This document shows positions 44,104 to 52,044 of a stretch of DNA of 64,000 nucleotides, in pieces. A program made the translations under genes and the position numbers. Under the pieces are notes generated by a model. The model was not told the origin of the DNA. It ran no database searches and saw nothing but the letters and a program-made list of their open reading frames with translations. The stretch is from positions 930,001-994,000 of the forward strand of contig NZ_FNWQ01000001.1 in assembly GCF_900108365.1 (NCBI RefSeq). The letters are read 5' to 3'. The stretch comes from Chryseobacterium culicis (GTDB lineage: Bacteria > Bacteroidota > Bacteroidia > Flavobacteriales > Weeksellaceae). Within the stretch, counting starts at the first letter, position 1, and each line of letters begins with the position of its first letter.

Positions 44104-44135
44104 AAAAAACCTTCCGAACTTTCGGAAGGTTTTTT
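44104..44135 (+). terminator. Terminator of gldJ
   Basis: A perfect 15-bp stem (44104-44118 with 44121-44135) with a 2-base loop and a T-run lies 22 bases past the gldJ stop. Confidence 0.85.
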
Positions 44136-44237
44136 TATTTTTGACTCATGAAATCGCTTTCATTAAAAAGTCCTGAATACCCACCTGGAGTTGGTGATTG
44201 TCTGTGATTTCTTTTTTTAAAATATATATACTTCCAC

Positions 44238-45509
44238 ATGAATATAGAACAGTTTTATCCTGTATTTCTGCAGGCTGCGAAAGTAACCATAGACAGCAGA
44301 AAAATAGCAAAGAATGATATTTTCTTTGCCTTTTCCGGCGACAATTTCAATGCTGCCACCCTGGCGGAAAAAGCCATTGATGACGGAGCTTTGGCCGTAA
44401 TTGTTGAACTTCCGGAGTTCGAAAACAGAGATAAAAATATTTTCTATGTTCCTTCTACTCTTGAATTTCTGCAACAGCTTTCTCTTCATCACAGAAGCAG
44501 GCTTTCGATTCCCATCATAGGGCTTACAGGCAGTAATGGAAAGACCACTACAAAAGAGCTGATTCATGCAGTTCTTTCAGAAAAATTTAATGTTCAGTAC
44601 ACATTCGGGAACCTGAATAATCATATCGGAGTTCCTTTAACGATCCTTTCAATTAAACCGGAGCATGAGATGGCTGTGATTGAAATGGGGGCTAACCATC
44701 AGAAAGAAATAGAATTTCTGTGCACGATCTCTCAGCCTGATTTTGGATACATTACCAATTTTGGGAAAGCGCATTTAGAAGGTTTCGGAGGTTTTGAAGG
44801 CGTGATAAAAGGAAAATCAGAGCTTTATGCTTATCTTAAAAATAATCATAGAACTATAGTTGTTAACGAAAATGATCCTATTCAGATTGAAAAAACTGAA
44901 AACTATTCACCAAAAATCACTTTTGGAAAAGAGACCTCCGACTATAATTTTGAATCTTTTTCAGAAGAACATTTTGTAGGGTTAACATACCAGGGGATAA
45001 AAGCTGTGTCAAAACTGACAGGAGAGTATAATTTCACGAATCTTTGTGCAGCAGCAAGCCTTGGACTTCATTTCGGAATCAACTTTGAAAAGATAAAACA
45101 CGCTCTTGAACGCTACACACCTACCAATATGAGATCCCAGGTGGTGAAAAAAGAAGGCAGGACTTTGGTTCTGGATACCTATAATGCCAATCCGAGTTCT
45201 ATGACAGCATCACTGAATAATTTTATCAGTTTTGAAGGAACTAAAACCATTATCATTGGAGATATGCTTGAATTGGGAGAGGAAAGTGAAAAGGAGCATC
45301 AGAACATCTTACAACTGGCTCAAAATCTTCGTTTTGATGAAATTATTACGGTGGGGAAACATTTTAAAGCCGTTAATTCGTCAGGTCTTGCCTTTGAAAA
45401 TACGGCAGAGTTGACAGAGTATTTAAAGCAGAATACAATACAGTCTGAAAATATACTGTTGAAAGGCTCCAGAGGGATTGCACTGGAGAAGCTGATCGAC
45501 TTTGTGTAA
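44238..45509 (+). CDS. murF: UDP-N-acetylmuramoyl-tripeptide--D-alanyl-D-alanine ligase
   Basis: Adds D-Ala-D-Ala to the peptidoglycan precursor in the cytoplasm. The 423-residue Mur ligase has the UDP-binding N-domain (DSRKIAKNDIFFAFSGDNFNA), the ATP loop GLTGSNGKTTTKE at 95-107, the central YNFTNLCAAASLGLHFGI and the C-terminal DTYNANPSSMTASL plus GDMLELGEESEKEHQ. Slightly shorter than E. coli MurF (452). It lies outside any mur/dcw cluster here, after gldJ, an order common in flavobacteria. Confidence 0.96.
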   Translation: MNIEQFYPVFLQAAKVTIDSRKIAKNDIFFAFSGDNFNAATLAEKAIDDGALAVIVELPEFENRDKNIFYVPSTLEFLQQLSLHHRSRLSIPIIGLTGSNGKTTTKELIHAVLSEKFNVQYTFGNLNNHIGVPLTILSIKPEHEMAVIEMGANHQKEIEFLCTISQPDFGYITNFGKAHLEGFGGFEGVIKGKSELYAYLKNNHRTIVVNENDPIQIEKTENYSPKITFGKETSDYNFESFSEEHFVGLTYQGIKAVSKLTGEYNFTNLCAAASLGLHFGINFEKIKHALERYTPTNMRSQVVKKEGRTLVLDTYNANPSSMTASLNNFISFEGTKTIIIGDMLELGEESEKEHQNILQLAQNLRFDEIITVGKHFKAVNSSGLAFENTAELTEYLKQNTIQSENILLKGSRGIALEKLIDFV

Positions 45510-45511
45510 TT

Positions 45512-45556
45512 AAAAAGGAGGCTGAAAGTTCTATGTTAACTTCCAGCCTCCTTTTT
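45512..45556. terminator. Bidirectional terminator between murF and the Nudix gene
   Basis: A 19-bp inverted repeat with one mismatch (45512-45530 with 45538-45556) lies between the convergent stops, A-rich on the left and T-rich on the right. Confidence 0.85.
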
Positions 45557-45571
45557 TCATTCTTCCCGCTT

Positions 45572-46189
45572 TTAGGATTCCCGTTTTTTTGTTTCCCAGA
45601 ATTCTTTTACGATCAGTTTAATATTTTTAAACGTACTTGGGAAAACTTCATTTTCAATTTCAGAGGTTGTTTTCCAGGCCACTTCAGTAATACCTTCTTC
45701 TATTTGCGGTTTAGACGTGTCTTCACCATCATAGATCATTTCAAACCAATGGGTGCATTTTAGAATTTTCTCACCGTTTCTTTCAATATAGATATGGTAA
45801 GTGGTATTGATGAACTTTACAAGTTCCACATCACTAAGACCTGTTTCTTCTTCTATTTCCCTTACAGCAGACTCTTCCCTGGATTCTCCTTTTTCCATTT
45901 TTCCCTTGGGAAGATCCCACTTGCCAAGCCTTCTGATAAAAAGAATTTTGCCCTCAGGATTATTCACAAGTCCGCCTGCTGCTTCTATAATTCGGAAAAG
46001 CTTTTGAAATTCCTGCCAGATTTCGTCCAGATTATCTCCATACACATTAAGTTCCTGCACAGAAGTATTTTCCAGAAGATCCAATGCTATTTCTAAAGTC
46101 GTGAAGCTTTCATACCTAAGCTCTTTTTCAAGATTTTCAGGATATTTAGAAACTAACAGCTTTTTTTCGTTCACAAAAACTTTATACAT
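45572..46189 (-). CDS. Nudix hydrolase
   Basis: A 205-residue protein with an N-terminal extension of about 65 residues (YKVFVNEKKLLVSKYPENLEKELRYESF) and a Nudix domain whose box GKMEKGESREESAVREIEEETGL (about 108-130) has all metal-binding glutamates. Nudix enzymes cut nucleoside diphosphates linked to another group; the substrate is unknown. The start is placed at ATG 46189, where the conserved N-terminus begins. A longer reading would use TTG at 46276, seven bases after a TATATTTG promoter box, so the leader is about 87 bases if the ATG is right. Confidence 0.87.
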   Translation of the reverse strand: MYKVFVNEKKLLVSKYPENLEKELRYESFTTLEIALDLLENTSVQELNVYGDNLDEIWQEFQKLFRIIEAAGGLVNNPEGKILFIRRLGKWDLPKGKMEKGESREESAVREIEEETGLSDVELVKFINTTYHIYIERNGEKILKCTHWFEMIYDGEDTSKPQIEEGITEVAWKTTSEIENEVFPSTFKNIKLIVKEFWETKKRES

Positions 46190-46283
46190 CTTATATTTAG
46201 ATTTAGCATTGATTATCAGTGATTTGCTTCTTTTTAAAACAATAAGAAATGACTTGTTACTGTCTTTTTGCCACAATCACTCA

Positions 46284-46291
46284 CAAATATA
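46284..46291 (-). promoter_or_regulatory. -7 promoter box of the Nudix gene
   Basis: On the minus strand TATATTTG matches TAnnTTTG; transcription would begin about 87 bases before the chosen ATG. Confidence 0.5.
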
Positions 46292-46664
46292 TAAAATTGT
46301 CATAAAAAGGTAACAGTAATTAAGAGCTTATTTTGTGTATTTATTTCCCTGTCACAAAGGAAAATTTCTTATCAGATAGCTCTACATTTGTTTTAAACAG
46401 CAAATCCGGCAGACTGTAGAGATAAATTTTTAATGAAGGAATTTCTGGCTTTAAGTTTACAGGTCAAAAGTAGGGTTTAATAAGTGTCTTTGAAGATTTT
46501 TTTATAATTTTGTTGTTGCAGGAAACCCTGTGCCTGCTGTTTTTACCTGATTTTCGGATGAAAGTAACTTTAGTGTTTTCATGGTTGATATTGTATGACC
46601 GGAAAATTATGTAGTAAATAAAATATTGAGTATCAGTTTGAAGTATTTATGCATAAAAACTTTA

Positions 46665-46672
46665 TACATTTG
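46665..46672 (+). promoter_or_regulatory. -7 promoter box of the SRPBCC gene
   Basis: TACATTTG matches TAnnTTTG; TTTG at 46637-46640 could be the -33 element although the 24-base gap is long. The ATG follows 34 bases on. Confidence 0.45.
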
Positions 46673-46706
46673 TAAGAGTTAAGAATTTAATTATAAAAAA
46701 TAAGAA

Positions 46707-47096
46707 ATGAATTTAGAAGGACGAAAGATTATTGTCAATAAATCATCTAAAGAGCTTAGTGAGCTACTGAAATCCCCTGAAAATTATAAGGATTTTATGC
46801 CGGATGGTCTTCAGAAATTTGAAACCAGAGATAACGGATTTAAATTCGGATTGCAGGGAATGCCGGAAATCGCTTTAAAAATAGACGAAGTGGATGACCA
46901 CAAAGCGGTTTTAAAATCTGCGAGCTCCAGCTTAGATTTCTCACTAACGGCAACTTTAAACCCGATTAATGATAACCAGACTGAAGTTCAGATGTTATTT
47001 GAAGGTAAATTTAACCCGTTTATCAAAATGATGGTAGAAAAGCCATTACAGAACTTTATCAATACGCTTACCGATAAAATCGAAGCTTATAAATAA
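46707..47096 (+). CDS. SRPBCC (START-like) family protein
   Basis: A 129-residue protein with the START/SRPBCC helix-grip pattern: an N-terminal strand (GRKIIVNKSSKELSELLKSPENYKDFMP), a sheet of short strands and a long C-terminal helix (FIKMMVEKPLQNFINTLTDKIEAYK). Such folds bind a hydrophobic ligand in a cavity; ligand unknown. It is monocistronic, ending at a perfect terminator. Confidence 0.85.
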   Translation: MNLEGRKIIVNKSSKELSELLKSPENYKDFMPDGLQKFETRDNGFKFGLQGMPEIALKIDEVDDHKAVLKSASSSLDFSLTATLNPINDNQTEVQMLFEGKFNPFIKMMVEKPLQNFINTLTDKIEAYK

Positions 47097-47099
47097 TAG

Positions 47100-47124
47100 A
47101 AAGACCTTCAAAACGAAGGTCTTT
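47100..47124. terminator. Terminator between the SRPBCC gene and convergent anmK
   Basis: A perfect 10-bp stem (47100-47109 with 47115-47124) with a 5-base loop and a T-run after it serves the plus-strand gene and may act in both directions. Confidence 0.8.
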
Positions 47125-47146
47125 TTTATTTTCATGTTCTTGTGTT

Positions 47147-48190
47147 TTAGGCTATCGTTCCTGAGGAATGATCACTTGTGCTTCCTGTTGCGGAAGAAAG
47201 AACATTTATCTCATTATTCATTCTCAGAACCCCCATAAAAGCGAAGATCAGAGCTTCCTTATAATTAATGATCTCCGTTTGAGGAATAATGACCGCAGCG
47301 GTTGTTTTTGATCTTATTTTTTCAATTAAAAACAGGTTGTAGGCGCCGCCGCCTGTAATAAGGATATCTTTTACAGGATATTCATTGATGACATCGGCAA
47401 TCTTCTGGGCAGCATGTTCTGTAAAAGTTGCCAGAGCATCTATGGGATCTGTATTTTCAAGAGCCGGAAAGATGTGTTCATTACACCATTCTATTCCCAA
47501 GGATTTTGGATGGGGCTGCTGATAATAGCCCAATGCATTAAGTTTGTTCAGTAAAGCTGTATTGATTTCTCCTTTTTTAGCAAGTTCTCCGTTTTCATCA
47601 AAGGTTTTATCAAGCTTTTGAGCCAGATAATTCAATACGATGTTCACCGGAGCGATATCGAATGCAATTCTTTTCCCGCCATATTGTAAGGAAATATTAG
47701 AAAACCCGCCAAGATTCAGGCAGGCGCTGTATTCAGAAAAAAGAAGCTCATCGCCTATGGGAACCAGCGGAGCTCCGTTTCCGTTCATCAATACATCCTG
47801 GCTTCTGAAATCATAAATAACAGGTATTCCGGCTTCCAGCTTAATTGCTCTGCCGTCACCAATCTGTAGGGTAAAATTTTTCTTTGGCTGATGAAATACG
47901 GTGTGGCCGTGGGATGCAATCAGATGAATATTTTCAAGCTGATGCTGATTTATAAATGCCCTGACCTGCCGGCCCAGATAAAAACCATAATCAGAGTGCA
48001 GAGCCAGTAGATCTTCAGCAGAAAGGTGAATGGAGTCTCTGAGCTTTTTTTCCCATTCTTCGGAATAGGGAAGGGTATCAGCTTTCAGGATTTGAAAGGT
48101 CCAATGATCATGCTTTTCAAATTCAGCAAGACAGATATCCAAACCGTCCAGACTTGTCCCGGACATCAGTCCAATAGCCAGCGCTTTCAT
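47147..48190 (-). CDS. anmK: Anhydro-N-acetylmuramic acid kinase
   Basis: Phosphorylates and opens 1,6-anhydro-MurNAc from recycled peptidoglycan to MurNAc 6-phosphate. The 347-residue ASKHA-fold protein begins ALAIGLMSGTSLDGLDICL, has HGHTVFHQP, the LQIGDGRAIKLEAGIPVIYDFRSQDVLMNGNGAPLVPIGDELLF stretch, NLGGFSNIS and the C-terminal ILITGGGAYNLFLIE adenosine loop. Third gene of a minus-strand unit OMP-lptC-anmK, 11 bases after lptC. Confidence 0.95.
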   Translation of the reverse strand: MKALAIGLMSGTSLDGLDICLAEFEKHDHWTFQILKADTLPYSEEWEKKLRDSIHLSAEDLLALHSDYGFYLGRQVRAFINQHQLENIHLIASHGHTVFHQPKKNFTLQIGDGRAIKLEAGIPVIYDFRSQDVLMNGNGAPLVPIGDELLFSEYSACLNLGGFSNISLQYGGKRIAFDIAPVNIVLNYLAQKLDKTFDENGELAKKGEINTALLNKLNALGYYQQPHPKSLGIEWCNEHIFPALENTDPIDALATFTEHAAQKIADVINEYPVKDILITGGGAYNLFLIEKIRSKTTAAVIIPQTEIINYKEALIFAFMGVLRMNNEINVLSSATGSTSDHSSGTIA

Positions 48191-48201
48191 TATTCCTGAA
48201 A

Positions 48202-48792
48202 TTATTTTTTATTCTCGGAAATTCTCTTCGAACTGAAATCTCCTGAGTTGTTATAAAAGGTATATTCTGAAAAATCGTCTTTTGCCGTCATTCCGTTAGC
48301 GCCTACCAAAGTAGAGCCGTCTTCCATGGTGACGTATACTGTATCTTTAGTATAGATTCTGTTCTTTTTCTGGTCCCAGTAAATGCTCTGCATCGCAAAC
48401 CTCTGGCCTTCATTGGTTTTTATTCTTACATCGCCTTTGGCTTCATAGAATTTTTTGTATTCAAAAATGCGGGCATATTTTGCGGTAATTCTGCCGGGAA
48501 CCTTAGGCTTTTTTTTATCAAAAAACTCAATATCAATTCCTTTTCTGGCCACTACATAAGGGCTGTCTATGAGCTCATATTTTTCAATGATGGGTGCTTT
48601 GGCTTTTAAAGTAACAAAGCCGGAGTCACGCTGTATAATATTGGCGTTGTTGATGATCTGTGAAGGGAAATTTTTGCTTTGGCTACCATTTCTTTTGGTA
48701 AGGTCTTCTTCACAGGATGTCAATATAAAAAATATAGCACAACTAAAAAGGCATGCTATATTTTTATATGATATTTTTTCTGAAAAATTCAT
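48202..48792 (-). CDS. lptC: LPS export periplasmic lipoprotein LptC
   Basis: LptC joins the inner-membrane LptBFG transporter to the periplasmic bridge that moves lipopolysaccharide to the surface. The 196-residue product has a lipobox-like FFILTSCEED, then a beta-jellyroll with VTLKAKAPIIEKY, GIDIEFFDKKK, GRITAKYARIFEYKKFYEAKGDVRIKTNEGQRFAMQSIYWDQKKNRIYTKDTVYV and GSTLVGANGMTAKDDFSEYTF. The start is at 48792, one base after the stop of the upstream OMP gene; the ATG at 48831 lies inside that gene. Bacteroidota LptC is often a lipoprotein rather than a single-helix protein. Confidence 0.9.
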   Translation of the reverse strand: MNFSEKISYKNIACLFSCAIFFILTSCEEDLTKRNGSQSKNFPSQIINNANIIQRDSGFVTLKAKAPIIEKYELIDSPYVVARKGIDIEFFDKKKPKVPGRITAKYARIFEYKKFYEAKGDVRIKTNEGQRFAMQSIYWDQKKNRIYTKDTVYVTMEDGSTLVGANGMTAKDDFSEYTFYNNSGDFSSKRISENKK

Positions 48793-48793
48793 T

Positions 48794-50110
48794 CTAGTTA
48801 TAAAGAGTCTTTCTGAACCACTTATCAGCAAAATTAAAGCCGATTTTCAGGTTAACAAAATTCTGGTTGATCAGGTTATTTTGAAGGGTTCCTCTTTTTC
48901 CAACTTCCAGCCCGATTTCAAGACCACTCATTCTGGTGATACTGCTGTTTTTGAACGGAAGCATTACTCCGGCAGAAATACCGAACTTATTGATGCTTGT
49001 TCCTTCCAGTTTTAGGTTTCCTCTTTCGTAGAAGGCTCCATATCTGTAGATTACTCTTGAAAAGTAGTTTCTGAAGTTGTTATAATTAGGAAGGTACCAT
49101 CCGCCGGCAGAAATTCTGTAGGTATCCTGGAAATCAAAAGTTTTACCAAAGTAAGAGATATCCTCTCCTTTTTTATAGTCTACCTGTCCGGAAAGGAACC
49201 AATGGTTTTCACTTCCATATCCAACCCCTACGGATGCCTGAAAAGGTAGAAGGTTTTTAGATTTTATCTGCTGCTGATCTATGATGGTTTCAGACCCGTC
49301 CACTTTAGTGGTTTCCTGCGCATCAGAATATCTGTAGGTACTGTTCATGTACTCGGTAGTCATATTACTGGTATTACCGAAAGTAGCCGTAGCACCTATT
49401 GTAAATTTCTTGTCAGTACGGGTATTTAAAGTCTGGTAGCTTGTACCCAGGGTAAAGTTAAAATTTCTGACTCTGTTTTTAGTCTCATAACCATTCACAT
49501 ATTCACCAGCATACGTGCCTGTGGCAGCGTTATAAGCACGGAATTCATTAAGGTCGCTAAGATCTCCAAAATAAAGGTTAGCTCTTGCCCCCACGGAGAG
49601 TTCCTGATTAATTTTATAAGAAACTGCTACCTGTGCGGTATTCAAAGTTCCGCTTCCTTTAAAATTGTTTCTGTAAAGAGGAGTCTTATTATCTTCCGCA
49701 AGCTGTTCCGTTACAATATCGTAGCTTTTGGAACTGTACGGCTGATATGAGATTCCCATTTTTACTTTAGAAGATAACGGAAAAGCTAATGAAATACTGG
49801 AAAGATACGTAGAATGCTTTGTAGATTTCATATCGTTATAGTTCGATTTGAAATAATTGTTTTCATTGGTAGCTTCCAGCCTGATACTTGTAAGTTCAAA
49901 ATTGGCGTTATTTGCCGGGTTGGCAAAATTGAAACTACTGGTAAAATCACTAATAAAAGCAGTGGATATACCTCCCATAGAAGTAGTCTCGATCGTATTA
50001 TCATATTTCACATCCCCAATTCCATAAGTTGCATAAGGAGAGTTGCTTAGACTCTGTGCATTAAGAAAATATCCAACTGATATGAATGATACTACAAAGA
50101 TTTTTTTCAT
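48794..50110 (-). CDS. FadL-like outer-membrane protein of unknown function
   Basis: A 438-residue predicted beta-barrel with signal peptide (cleavage near NAQSLSNSPY, residue 19). It starts YATYGIGDVKYDNTIETTSMGGISTAFISDFTSSFNFANPAN, a pattern seen in PorV/FadL-like barrels of Bacteroidota, and repeats amphipathic strands up to the C-terminal FVNLKIGFNFADKWFRKTLYN. It is the first gene of a unit with lptC (one base between stop and next ATG) and anmK. Its tight coupling to lptC suggests a role in envelope assembly; that is inference. Confidence 0.8.
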   Translation of the reverse strand: MKKIFVVSFISVGYFLNAQSLSNSPYATYGIGDVKYDNTIETTSMGGISTAFISDFTSSFNFANPANNANFELTSIRLEATNENNYFKSNYNDMKSTKHSTYLSSISLAFPLSSKVKMGISYQPYSSKSYDIVTEQLAEDNKTPLYRNNFKGSGTLNTAQVAVSYKINQELSVGARANLYFGDLSDLNEFRAYNAATGTYAGEYVNGYETKNRVRNFNFTLGTSYQTLNTRTDKKFTIGATATFGNTSNMTTEYMNSTYRYSDAQETTKVDGSETIIDQQQIKSKNLLPFQASVGVGYGSENHWFLSGQVDYKKGEDISYFGKTFDFQDTYRISAGGWYLPNYNNFRNYFSRVIYRYGAFYERGNLKLEGTSINKFGISAGVMLPFKNSSITRMSGLEIGLEVGKRGTLQNNLINQNFVNLKIGFNFADKWFRKTLYN

Positions 50111-50305
50111 TCTTTATTTTTAAAACAATGCGCAAATATCTTAAATATTAATGAATTGTAAAAATTATATGTGGTTAAAGTTTGTTAAGGGCTTTTCTTT
50201 ACAAGGAAAATGCAATTTTTCTGCAATAAAATATCAATTCTGTTGTATAAATAAGACTGTCCTATAATGAACAGTCTTGTTGTATATAAAATACTTTTTT
50301 TGTTA

Positions 50306-51625
50306 TTATTTTACCTGAAGTACGGAACGGCTGTGGCTGAAACATTCAAAGCTGAATTTACCATGATATTTACCCATTCCTGAAGTTCCTACACCTCCAA
50401 AAGGTAAATAATGAGATCCTACGTGAATAATAGTACTGTTAATTTCAGCATCGCCGCTTGTGGTATGGTCCAAAACATACTCTGTAAACTTTTGGTCTTC
50501 CGAAAATACATATAATGCCAAAGGTTTTGGACGGCTGTTGATTTCGTTCAAAGCTTCTTCAATATCAGCGTAGGTCATGATAGGAAGAATAGGTCCGAAG
50601 ATCTCCTGCTGCATCACCTGATCATCCCAGGTAATATGATCCATTACCGTAGCTTCAAAGTGGCGCGTTTCAAAGTCATACTTTCCGCCGTAGATTACTT
50701 TTTGCGGGGCTGCTTCCAGATAACCTGCAAGATGTCTGATCTGATTCTGGCTTACAATTTTACCTATTTTCCCCAGAGAATTTCCTTCGTAGGTACTGTC
50801 CAGATTAGCCTTGAATTTTTCAATAAATGCCTCTTTCACAGACTCATGGATGTAAATATAGTCAGGAGCCACGCAGGTCTGTCCGCAGTTAATCCATTTT
50901 CCATACGATATCCTAGCCACCGCTTTATCCAGATCAGCATCTTTGTGAACAATAGTTGGAGATTTTCCTCCAAGTTCAAGAGTCACCGGGATTAATTGTT
51001 CTGCAGCAGCTTTCATGACAATTTTCCCAACATTCGGGCTTCCGGTGAAGAAAATATAGTCAAAAGGCAGGCTTAATAGCAGGGTATTTTCTTCAATGGC
51101 TCCCTGAATAACGGATACATAAGATTCATCAAAAGATTCTTTTACAATATCTTCAAGAACCTGTGCTACATGAGGTGTGTTTTCGGAAGGTTTTATAATC
51201 GCTGTATTGCCGGAGATCAAAGCCCCGATAAGCGGACTGAAGGTCAGCTGAACAGGATAATTGAAAGGTCCTATAATATAAGTAACTCCGTAAGGCTGAT
51301 ACGTTACTTTGCTTTCAACTTCAGCGCCTGACGGATGGGGTTTTGAAGGTACAGGTGTTGGTTTTGCCCATTCATCAATATTTTCCAGCATATCATCAAG
51401 TTCGCTGATCACAATCTGAATTTCTACATATTCCGCTTCTTTTCTGCTTTTTCCCAAATCTGTAGCTAAAGCCTCGCAAAGAGCATCCGTATGCTTTAAA
51501 AATACTTCGCGGAATTTTCTTAGCTGTTCTTTTCGGAATTCAACATCTTTGGTCTGATTGGTTTTGAAAAAGGCTTTCTGCTGTTGAAATATGCCTTCTA
51601 TTCTTTGTTCCAGGTTTTTATCCAT
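50306..51625 (-). CDS. Aldehyde dehydrogenase (class 3 type)
   Basis: Oxidises an aldehyde to its acid with NAD(P). The 439-residue protein has the cofactor elements GPFNYPVQL and FTGSPNVGK, the catalytic Glu in LELGGKS (217-222) and the nucleophile Cys251 in NCGQTCVAP. The length and the lack of the long C-terminal extension of class 1/2 enzymes fit the class 3 group (fatty aldehyde or coniferyl aldehyde type). Stands alone with AT-rich spacers on both sides. Confidence 0.94.
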   Translation of the reverse strand: MDKNLEQRIEGIFQQQKAFFKTNQTKDVEFRKEQLRKFREVFLKHTDALCEALATDLGKSRKEAEYVEIQIVISELDDMLENIDEWAKPTPVPSKPHPSGAEVESKVTYQPYGVTYIIGPFNYPVQLTFSPLIGALISGNTAIIKPSENTPHVAQVLEDIVKESFDESYVSVIQGAIEENTLLLSLPFDYIFFTGSPNVGKIVMKAAAEQLIPVTLELGGKSPTIVHKDADLDKAVARISYGKWINCGQTCVAPDYIYIHESVKEAFIEKFKANLDSTYEGNSLGKIGKIVSQNQIRHLAGYLEAAPQKVIYGGKYDFETRHFEATVMDHITWDDQVMQQEIFGPILPIMTYADIEEALNEINSRPKPLALYVFSEDQKFTEYVLDHTTSGDAEINSTIIHVGSHYLPFGGVGTSGMGKYHGKFSFECFSHSRSVLQVK

Positions 51626-51809
51626 CGGTTTATGATTTTATTATTTGAAATTGGTGTGAAACGGTAATGAATTTACGAAAAATTTCACCGGATAAATTTA
51701 TTGTATAAAATTAAATTTTGTGCAATTTAAATTTAGATTTTATTCTAATTCTATTATTGATGTTTCCTATACTATAACTGGTATGGATTTGTTTTTAAAC
51801 TTTATTTTT

Positions 51810-51926
51810 AACCATTAAGATTGTATGAAGGGCTTTAAGAATATTAAGATAAGCTTGGCTTTAAGCTTAAAAGTCAGAACGATTTATCTTACCTACACTT
51901 CATTTATTAACTCCTTCTTAATGGTT
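51810..51926. repeat. Inverted repeat with AACCATTAAGA ends
   Basis: The two 11-base ends are exact complements 95 bases apart, and the interior is Leu/Lys-poor non-coding DNA with several TTTAAG/CTTAAA strings that could fold. It may be a small non-autonomous element or an RNA; no homologue was searched. Confidence 0.5.
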
Positions 51927-52032
51927 CATTCTATATTCTATTGATATAAGTTTAAACCGCATTCAAAATGTAAGATCTATATTTTTATCCATTTTAAGCC
52001 GACTTAATTTTATGAATTGAAATAAGATTTTT

Positions 52033-52040
52033 TATCTTTG
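52033..52040 (+). promoter_or_regulatory. -7 promoter box of the delta' subunit gene (leaderless)
   Basis: TATCTTTG ends 4 bases (AAAC) before ATG 52045. Confidence 0.6.
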
Positions 52041-52044
52041 AAAC

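Larger units (their letters stand above)
46190..46706. other. Gene-free region between Nudix and SRPBCC genes
   Basis: About 520 bases without a credible reading frame. Four -7-like boxes occur: TATATTTG on the minus strand (46284-46291), and TACATTTG (46383-46390), TAATTTTG (46505-46512) and TACATTTG (46665-46672) on the plus strand. A weak hairpin GCAGG/CCTGC (46518-46522 with 46533-46537) followed by TTTTT lies in the middle. A short untranslated transcript is possible but not shown. Confidence 0.4.
51626..52044. other. Gene-free region with a wide inverted repeat
   Basis: About 420 bases, AT-rich, no gene. It contains a perfect 11-bp inverted repeat AACCATTAAGA (51810-51820) with TCTTAATGGTT (51916-51926) enclosing 95 bases that include repeated TTTAAG/TTAAG strings. 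It looks like a dispersed, non-coding element rather than a terminator. The -7 box of the delta' gene is at the right end. Confidence 0.45.
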
